DNA of 64,000 bases from Trichobilharzia szidati. Taxonomy: Eukaryota > Platyhelminthes > Trematoda > Strigeidida > Schistosomatidae. The DNA lies in assembly GCA_944472155.2 (NCBI GenBank), contig OX235272.1:16662354-16726353 (forward strand), in the 5' to 3' direction. Position numbers and translations under genes: made by a program. How positions within the stretch are numbered: the first letter of the stretch is position 1; the number at the start of each line of letters is the position of its first letter. The notes beneath the pieces were generated by a model. It made no database searches and had not been told where the DNA came from. It saw nothing but the letters and a program-made list of their open reading frames with translations. Shown here in pieces: positions 57,131 to 64,000 of the stretch.

Positions 57131-57565
57131 AGCCAATTCTGCATGATTTCAATCGATTCTCAGGTATTTTTATCAACTCATAATAACCACTGACTTCATA
57201 TGGTTATTCTAATTAGTATTATAATCCCGATTAATAGTTCTGCAGCATTTATTTCACTCTTTCATTTAAAACAACTGGGGTAATAGAATTCAGTCAGTGA
57301 GTGTGAGAACTGAGGACTAGACACATGAGATTGATTACGCAACAGTGACTAGTCAATTATATAGGAGGTCAGTCGTGAGTTCGAGAAGCTCAATAGTAAT
57401 GTGAAGAAGTGGGTCGACTTCTTCTTCTTTGAACATTAAGCTTCCTTGAGGTTGCAGGCATGTACTAATGACAAGTTCTTTGGAAGCATGGAACCTTGCT
57501 CCACAGCTGCCTGCTACTACCTACCTCTAACTTCCTAATACCAAGTGTGTAAATTGTATTTATTA
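57131..57565. other. Unassigned sequence
   Basis: Nothing recognised. Confidence 0.3.
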
Positions 57566-57569
57566 TTAT

Positions 57570-57826
57570 ATATTATTGTATCCTTTAATTCCTAGAGGAA
57601 CATAGGGCTTCAGCCGTGCGTCTCTATTGCGTTCGGTTCTCTGCTAAAGTCTTCACCTGACTCCAAGTCTGCCCACACGGTTTCATCTCCTCTTCACATC
57701 ACCTCCTCCAAGTCACCCACCCTCGAACTGAAGACCAACTCGCCGCTTCCCTTTCATTCAGAGGCCACTCGAGCAATGGCCTGTCGTGTGATGTCACTTG
57801 TTGGTTTGCTTAGAGTATGGCCAATC
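57570..57826 (-). mobile_element. RTE-B 3' fragment running into the assembly gap
   Basis: Complement of the family-B end, then about 220 bp of coding region up to the first N. Confidence 0.8.
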
Positions 57827-58319
57827 NNNNNNNNNNNNNNNNNNNNNNNNNNNNNNNNNNNNNNNNNNNNNNNNNNNNNNNNNNNNNNNNNNNNNNNNNN
57901 NNNNNNNNNNNNNNNNNNNNNNNNNNNNNNNNNNNNNNNNNNNNNNNNNNNNNNNNNNNNNNNNNNNNNNNNNNNNNNNNNNNNNNNNNNNNNNNNNNNN
58001 NNNNNNNNNNNNNNNNNNNNNNNNNNNNNNNNNNNNNNNNNNNNNNNNNNNNNNNNNNNNNNNNNNNNNNNNNNNNNNNNNNNNNNNNNNNNNNNNNNNN
58101 NNNNNNNNNNNNNNNNNNNNNNNNNNNNNNNNNNNNNNNNNNNNNNNNNNNNNNNNNNNNNNNNNNNNNNNNNNNNNNNNNNNNNNNNNNNNNNNNNNNN
58201 NNNNNNNNNNNNNNNNNNNNNNNNNNNNNNNNNNNNNNNNNNNNNNNNNNNNNNNNNNNNNNNNNNNNNNNNNNNNNNNNNNNNNNNNNNNNNNNNNNNN
58301 NNNNNNNNNNNNNNNNNNN
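57827..58319. other. Assembly gap (run of N)
   Basis: A continuous run of N. Any reading frame drawn across it is meaningless. Confidence 0.99.
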
Positions 58320-59960
58320 AAAGGCTGAGGCTTTGTCCAAGCACTTTAGTCAATTATTCTCTGATAATATTGATACCAGCTTTGTAACTTTTCCAGAAGG
58401 TAACTTGAAAACGGCACCCTTATACATTGGAAAGGATACTGTCCTAAAGTACCTTCTAAGGCTCAATCCTGGTAAGTCCAGTGGTCCTGATGAACTCCAC
58501 CCACGTATATTAACAGCATTGGCTGAAAACATAGCCGAGCCATTGTCGGTAATCTTCAATATGTCTCTGGACCAGTCTAAATGTCCAAGAGACTGGAAAG
58601 ATGCCATCATTAGTCCGGTCTTCAAAACCGGATCTAGAAACTCAGTTCAGAACTATTGTCCTGTTAGTTTGACCAGTATGGTTGTTAAACTACTAGAAAG
58701 AATAATTCGTGATGCTATCATTCAGTTCATTGAAGGGAGCGACCTTTTCGCTGTGGGACAACATGGTTTTAGAGCAGTTCATTCTTGCTTGACCAACCTT
58801 CTTTTGGCCAGAGAAAGTTGGGCAAGCTCACCTGATGCTAATATACCGGTGGATGCCATATTCATCGACCAGAGCAAGGCGTTTGACAGGGTTTCTCATT
58901 CAGGTCTTCTAGTAAAGTTAGGTAGTCTGGGAATCAATAAAGTGGTTGCCGACTGGATTCAAGACTTTCTGAAGGACAGAAGACAAAGAGTACGAGTTAA
59001 CGGGGTTTTATCAACATGGGAATCGGTTAAGAGTGGCGTTCCTCAGGGTACAATTCTAGGCCCACTTCTTTTCCTGATTTATGTTAATGAGATTCCATAG
59101 TTAAGTCATCCTGCTTACTGTTTGCCGATGACATCAAGATATGGAGGCCTTAACACGATGACAGTGATCAACTTGCTTTGCAGGAAGATTTAAGCTTGTT
59201 AAGTGATCGGTGTAAGCACTGAGCCTTGGAGATTAACGTAAACAAGAGTGTAGTTATGCATGTATCTCAAAGTCACGTGCACAGTTACTCAATGAATGGC
59301 ATTACTCTTCCAGTGGTCACTGAGTACAAGGACTTGGGAGTGGTTGTGCAGCATGACTTGAAAACAGCAACAAACTGTAGAGCTGCAGCCACTAAGGGTT
59401 TTCGAATATTATGGGCCATACGCAAGGCTTTTGCGAACTTTGATGCTGATATATTTCGTATATTATATCCGACTTATATCAGACCTCATTTGGAATATGG
59501 GATCCAGGCAGCGAGCCCATGTTTCAAATACGAAATAGACTTATTAGAAAGGGTGCAAAGAGTAGGAACTAAGCTAATAAAGGGTTTCTCAATCCTCTTA
59601 TTTGAGGAGAGGTTAAGTCGACTGGGTTTATTTCCATTGTCATATAAACGACCTAATACTTACATACCGTATCCTAAGAAGTGATTTTGGAGCTAATTTA
59701 TCTAATTTATTTCTTCCTTCTAGCACCAACCAATTGCGAGGACATCACCTCAAGGTTCAAAAACCACGGTCGAATCGCCTGCGTCTGGAGATCCGTTTTT
59801 CGCATCGAATTGTGAACCATTGGAACTCCCTACCGGAACACGTCGTATCAGCGCCATCCGTTGATTCATACATGGCGAGATTGGACCTCCTGTGTGCAAC
59901 AAATTGAAAGGATCAACACAGACATATAGCCTACTATCCTAAATAAATTGTAAACTGTAA
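58320..59960 (+). mobile_element. CR1/Jockey-superfamily LINE (family E), RT to 3' end
   Basis: Different from family D. The frame 58321-59100 carries LNPGKSSGPDELHPRIL, FIDQSKAFDRVSHSGLLVKL and SGVPQGTILGPLLFLIYVN. A frameshift follows and FADDIKIW appears at 59121-59144 in another frame. ORF 59226-59684 continues the thumb, and after a further shift the end SHRIVNHWNSLPEHVVSAPS is reached with a stop at 59905-59907. The short taaactgtaaact end is at about 59950. The left part is lost in the gap. Confidence 0.85.
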
Positions 59961-60190
59961 ACTATTCGGCAAAAATGCCTCTGAAACATACTCAATACCA
60001 CAAGGAATCACAGTCTTGTAGAATGATTTCACCACCAGAAGATGACAAAATGAAGCTTACTTAAAACAAAAACAATCCAAACAGTGCATAAAACATTTTT
60101 CCGGAAAAACAAATAACACTACAGGAGAAAACAAGTCTCCAGTACTTGTCTAACTTAAAAGTCATATTAGAAATCACCTTCTTTCAAATA
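59961..60190. other. Unassigned sequence
   Basis: Nothing recognised. Confidence 0.3.
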
Positions 60191-60660
60191 TTAGATTTTC
60201 GTCATGAAGTAGCATCATTCAGAGACATCACTGAAAACGAGGGAACATTGAACAGCGGTTTCGGCCTAGTTTGAAACTCTTCAGTACCATTCTGCCATGA
60301 CTTCACCAGAGATCGGACCGAGAATCTTCACGTTATGCGAACAAGGTCGGTGACCTTACAACCATTTAGGCTAGAAGCTGTAGCCAATGAGGTCCACCAT
60401 GTCATTATTAAATGGGTGCTTACAGAATTCATTGTTGATGGCAGCGCTAAATCACGAGTTGACAAAGCTAAAATTCACAGTTCATCGAATTCTAATCCAA
60501 GTTGCTGAATGGTCAACGAGATTGGTCTTGTAACCTGAAGGTCGCTGATTCGATCCTTGGTGGGATCATGTGTGCGCACTGCTGAAGAGTCCCAAAATAG
60601 AGGGAAACTACTCTTCAATGTTCCTTGGTTTTCAGTGGTCTGGGTCTGGTTGACTTTCAA
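60190..60660. mobile_element. Degenerate SM-alpha-like units, inverted pair
   Basis: A minus-sense remnant (about 60195-60400, cggtttcggcctagtttgaa) and a plus-sense remnant (60490-60650, gctgaagagtcccaaaatag). The plus copy keeps ctgaaga and a gaaac word but stem II has decayed. Confidence 0.5.
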
Positions 60661-61475
60661 CCTACCCACTACTGTACATGTCAGGAAGAACATGAAGGTA
60701 AAATGTTGTTACTTCGTTCGCTTTTTGTTTCCATAACTTCAACAGAACTGAATACACTATTATACAACTGAATACTGACTTATCATCGAATTGTCAACTC
60801 TTATCTTGATTGTGAAACTCAGTTTTCAATGTATTCAACGGTTAATTTTGCATGTTTGTATTTTCTTTTGACTTTGATTTCTTTGCAAACGTCATATGAG
60901 CGTAACTTCTGAGTGTTGTTTTTAATAGGTTTTTGTCTCTGTTAAGCAAAAATCATGTAACTCTTACTAGTATGTTGATATTTTCTTGTACATATACAAA
61001 GTTAACTTTTAGGCTATGTGCAGCTGAAGAGAAACCGACGGAATAAATGACAGTTTGATCGCATTCTGCACAAACATTTGTTGCTGCTTTATGTTTAAAC
61101 GCAATCTAGAATCATAATACACTTATTCCCTTTTATGAATTTAAATAATATCCATAGTATTGCTATTATTATTTTAAACAAACAATTTCGAAGGTAGTTT
61201 ATTGACAGGTTATTTTAAACTTTATTTGAAATTCTTCTTTTACTTCTGTAAGTTTATTTTTACTTCCCCCCCGGTGAAGTTAAACGATCTACAAGTATAT
61301 ATTGTGCTCGTTTTCGTAAGCGCTTCCACTACTAAGACTTTAAACATTGCCGGTCAATTTAATCAACTACTAAATAAGGTTTACGCTTCAAATTCACTGA
61401 CAAGTCGATTATCCAAAATTAAGATGCGCATTCCATCGTGAACACTTTGGTTTTGCTTTAACAAGAATTACTATT
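60661..61475. other. Unassigned sequence
   Basis: AT-rich, no recognised gene. The short ORF at 61202-61441 (79 codons) has no visible domain and is not called. Confidence 0.3.
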
Positions 61476-61479
61476 ATTA

Positions 61480-62172
61480 CTATTATTCTTTCCTTTAATT
61501 CCTAGAGAAACATAGGGCTTCAGCCGTGCGTCTCCATTGCGTTCGGTTCTCTGCTAGAGTTTTCACCTGGCTCCAAGTTTGCCCAGACGTTTTCATCTCC
61601 TATTCACATCACCTCCTCCAAGTCACTCACCCTTGCACTGACGACCATTTCGCCGCTTCCAATACAGTCGGGTTCCACTCGAGCAATGGCTTGTCTAGTG
61701 ATGTCACTCACTTGATGGTTTGTTTCCTCAGAGTATGGCCAGCCAATCCATCTCCATTTCTTCCTGCCTATTTGTTTCACAATCGGTTCCTGCTGAGTTG
61801 GTTCGCTCATTGCCAGAGATCCCTCTCTGTTGCTGATCTCTTCTGACCGTCCATCTGATGTTGAATTGTATTGAGCGAAGACAACTAGCTGTTGATGAAG
61901 GTCTGTAGTTTGTTTGAGATGCTCTTTATGACGCGCAGTGCAAGTCTCTGATCCATCCGTATAGTGGGTAGCACTGACTGACTTCATATTTGAGTTGAAA
62001 ATCCGGATCTTACCTTCGTTTTGATGCAGAGTGCTGAGTGTTGACCTCCACACAGACTTGAGAGTAGTGGAAGCTTGTCTTGCTTTCTCGATCCTCCCTG
62101 CTTTGATATCCTCGTCAGTTCCGCTGGCCTGTAGTTGAAACCATGCTTCCCAGGTAGGTAAAAGAGGTTGTT
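61480..62172 (-). mobile_element. RTE-B 3' fragment
   Basis: Complement of the family-B end (ttaattcctagagaaacat) at left, then the RT C-terminal part in broken frames up to LLPTWEAWFQLQ at about 62160. Close relative of 10770-11345. Confidence 0.85.
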
Positions 62173-62174
62173 TT

Positions 62175-62460
62175 AACAAGAATAATTCAACTTAATTTCG
62201 AATACTTCACCTGTCAGCCTGTCCGAGGTTCAATAGTAGAATGCTTTTCAACCATGCAGTTGGTGGAGATTAAACTCCCGACCAGTGCATCCATTAAATT
62301 TACCTAACTGGCACTAAGCTTAAAGAAAAATTTTTGGTGTGAAGCTAGTGATCCTATCCCATGGAAAAAAAACACTAACACCACTGAAACTTCATATTGG
62401 GAATATAAGAATAAAAAATAAATTTAAGAAAAAAAGAATAAATAAACATAAATATAAGAA
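62175..62460. repeat. Possible degenerate SINE and A-rich tract
   Basis: A tRNA-like ctgtccgaggttcaatagta start and an A-rich end with agaataaa repeats. No clear box B. Confidence 0.3.
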
Positions 62461-62469
62461 TAAAAGAAT

Positions 62470-63540
62470 AAAATATGCAGCGAGGAAGTGATTGAAAAAG
62501 AACTGTTTAGTCTCCGAAAAACCCTGATGGAAAACGGTTTCCCACCCAGGTTCATAGACAAGAATCTCAAATCTAAGAAGACTTTCGAACAAGCCTAATC
62601 CGTTCCAAAGAAAATACTTCTGCTTAATCCAGAATTCAAAGATGATATTGAAGCAGAAATCCTTCGTAAACACCTCTTCAAATCGCTGAGGAAATAATAC
62701 TTCGCCGCGAGTCTACGACTGACGTTTTCCTGCAAGAAAATGTTCAGCCAGAATGTGAAAGACAAGCTGTCGCATTGGGCCACCTCAACGTGCATATACC
62801 AGTTTACTTGCTCTTGTGGAGCTGAGTACACGAGCCGTACCATGCGCCGACTTGAAAAACGCGCTTGTGAACATTACCCAGCCTGGCTAGTAAAAGGAGA
62901 CCGAAAATGTGTATACAGTTCAGTGACAGAACATCTGGTCAACTCAGGACATTCAGCGCCTTTCGAAAAATCCTTCAAAGTATTATACAAAATTCAGTCA
63001 AACCTATCAAAGGGAATCAAATCAAGACATCTGGGCATAGCTGAGGCGCTAGCTATCCAAAAGCTCAAACCCACACTTTGTATCCAAAAGAATTACGTCC
63101 AACCCCTCTCCCTACCATGGCCATCATAAACAGGTAAAATATTTTTTAGTAATGACAATCTCATCGCCTTTCTTATCTAAACTTCCTGTTTATTCATGTT
63201 ATTTTAAGTTTTCTTAATCCCTGTCTACACTACCATATTTTCATATCCACTCTTCCTGTTTATTTTGTCATTTTACTATTTCTACATATTTAATCCCTGA
63301 TTGCACAATGTCAATCTTCCTAGTTATTATGCTACCTTGTTTGAGTTTTATTCGTCCCCTTTTTTATTATGGCATACTAATTCCTAATTGTAATTTTTAT
63401 TAATTTGCCCCTTAACCAGAAATTATTCTGGAACTTTCCCATCCATTTGATATAAATACACGAATGTACAGCCTGAATGATGACTTCGTCGAGAAGAAAA
63501 TTTTCTTCGCTGTAACTGTCTTTTTATTCCCTAGAATAAA
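62470..63540 (+). mobile_element. Penelope-like element 3' part
   Basis: The linker (RKTLMENGFPPRFIDKNLKS in broken frames, 62515-62580) leads to the GIY-YIG frame 62740-63129 with CSCGAEYTSRTMRRLEKRAC, where the YIG half has lost two residues, and SVTEHLVNSGHSAPFEKSF. It then has LCIQKNYVQPLSLPWPS. A hammerhead relic near 63462-63510 and a terminal hairpin at 63565-63735 follow. Confidence 0.8.
62740..63129 (+). pseudogene. GIY-YIG endonuclease of Penelope-like element
   Basis: The 129-codon frame has the Cys pair, a damaged GIY-YIG signature (EYTSRT in place of the expected YIGRT form), the conserved Arg and EH (KRACEHYPAW) and the downstream GHSAPF helix. The damage at the signature suggests loss of activity. 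It reads MFSQNVKDK at the start, but the true protein would begin far upstream with the RT. Confidence 0.75.
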
Positions 63541-63564
63541 TCTTGTGCACTGTGGTTGAGTATA

Positions 63565-63735
63565 ATTCCATTATGAGTAAAATTTGTTTTGATAAAGTCT
63601 CACAATGTTATACAGTAATGTTTACTGATGACGTTTTGAGCAAAATTTATTGCTCATAATCATATCAAGGTGATATGATTATAAAACTGTATAACACTGT
63701 GAGACTTTATCAAAACAAATTTTACTCACAGTGGA
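63565..63735 (-). repeat. Penelope-like terminal hairpin with hammerhead-like motif
   Basis: Arms ttgttttgataaagtctcac (63587-63606) and its complement near 63700 enclose a minus-strand motif at 63621-63669: gagca/tgctc stem II, then aaaacgtc where gaaa is expected. Related to 5340-5570. Confidence 0.55.
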
Positions 63736-63829
63736 TTCAAATCGCACAGCCTTACTTTTTCCTAAGAACACAAGGGATGAATAAAGTACCTGAACTAAAA
63801 TAAATTGAGGTAAGGTGGTGTGCACATAA

Positions 63830-64000
63830 AATAATCTCGCTGACTTAGAGTATGCAGACGATATAGTCCTTCTAGGCGAGGACGCTGACAAAATGCAGAG
63901 TCTGCTGAACACCTTGAGCTGTAATCTACGAATGTTTGGCATGCGATTCGCTCCCGCCAAATGCAAGATTATGTTACAGGATTGGACTACACCGACTCCT
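63830..64000 (+). mobile_element. RTE-A RT fragment running off the window
   Basis: EYADDIVLLGEDADKMQSLL with YADD codons at 63851-63862, continuing through CNLRMFGMRFAPAKCK to the edge. The catalytic box is intact here. The rest lies beyond the window. Confidence 0.85.

Noticed and set aside
57754..58387. Long open frames across 57754-58387
   Set aside because: They are produced by the run of N at 57827-58319 and mean nothing.
61202..61441. 79-codon ORF
   Set aside because: No domain, no repeat of it elsewhere, AT-rich; a chance frame cannot be excluded.

Overview
The window looks like a stretch of a blood-fluke (Schistosoma-type) nuclear genome: AT-rich, gene-poor, and packed with retroelements. 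The identification is an inference. It rests on tRNA-headed repeats with a hammerhead-ribozyme core of the kind known from the schistosome SM-alpha retroposon, on many RTE/SR2-type LINE copies, on CR1/Jockey-superfamily LINEs, and on several Penelope-like elements with GIY-YIG endonuclease domains. No bacterial, organellar or CRISPR signature was seen.

One host gene is supported. It lies on the + strand in ten exons from 6962 to 44919 and encodes a SMARCAL1/HARP-type annealing helicase of the SNF2 family. The window holds the ATPase core from motif I (Walker A) through motif VI and the C-terminus, about 652 codons. All nine junctions keep frame with GT..AG introns. The HARP repeats and any N-terminal RPA-binding motif must lie to the left of the window. 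Eight of the nine introns (1.2-12.5 kb) contain repeats; intron 4 is only 134 bp. Two AATAAA signals follow the stop codon.

Layout: 0.4-4.2 kb, a near full-length but decayed RTE element (family A, minus strand). 4.2-6.9 kb, SINEs and Penelope-like terminal repeats. 7.0-44.9 kb, the host gene with its repeat-filled introns. 45-64 kb, no host gene recognised: an inverted duplication interrupted by a CR1-like LINE, an internally deleted RTE-B element, tandem and inverted SM-alpha-like units, a 1-kb Penelope-like fold-back, an assembly gap (57827-58319), a CR1/Jockey LINE, and a Penelope-like element near the right edge.

The repeats fall into interacting families. Three RTE subfamilies are distinguished by their 3' ends: A, with tetranucleotide-repeat tails; B, ending in a ctctaggaatt-type sequence; and C, ending in a cactaggaaccc-type sequence. 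Two SINE types share one tRNA-like head but carry different LINE-like tails, one resembling RTE B/C and one resembling the CR1-like family. The most interesting material is ribozyme-like RNA structure. SM-alpha-like units hold apparently intact type I hammerhead cores, and Penelope-like ends carry hammerhead-like hairpins, one set with a compensatory base change in stem II. All retroelement ORFs seen are broken, so they are annotated as mobile elements or pseudogenes.
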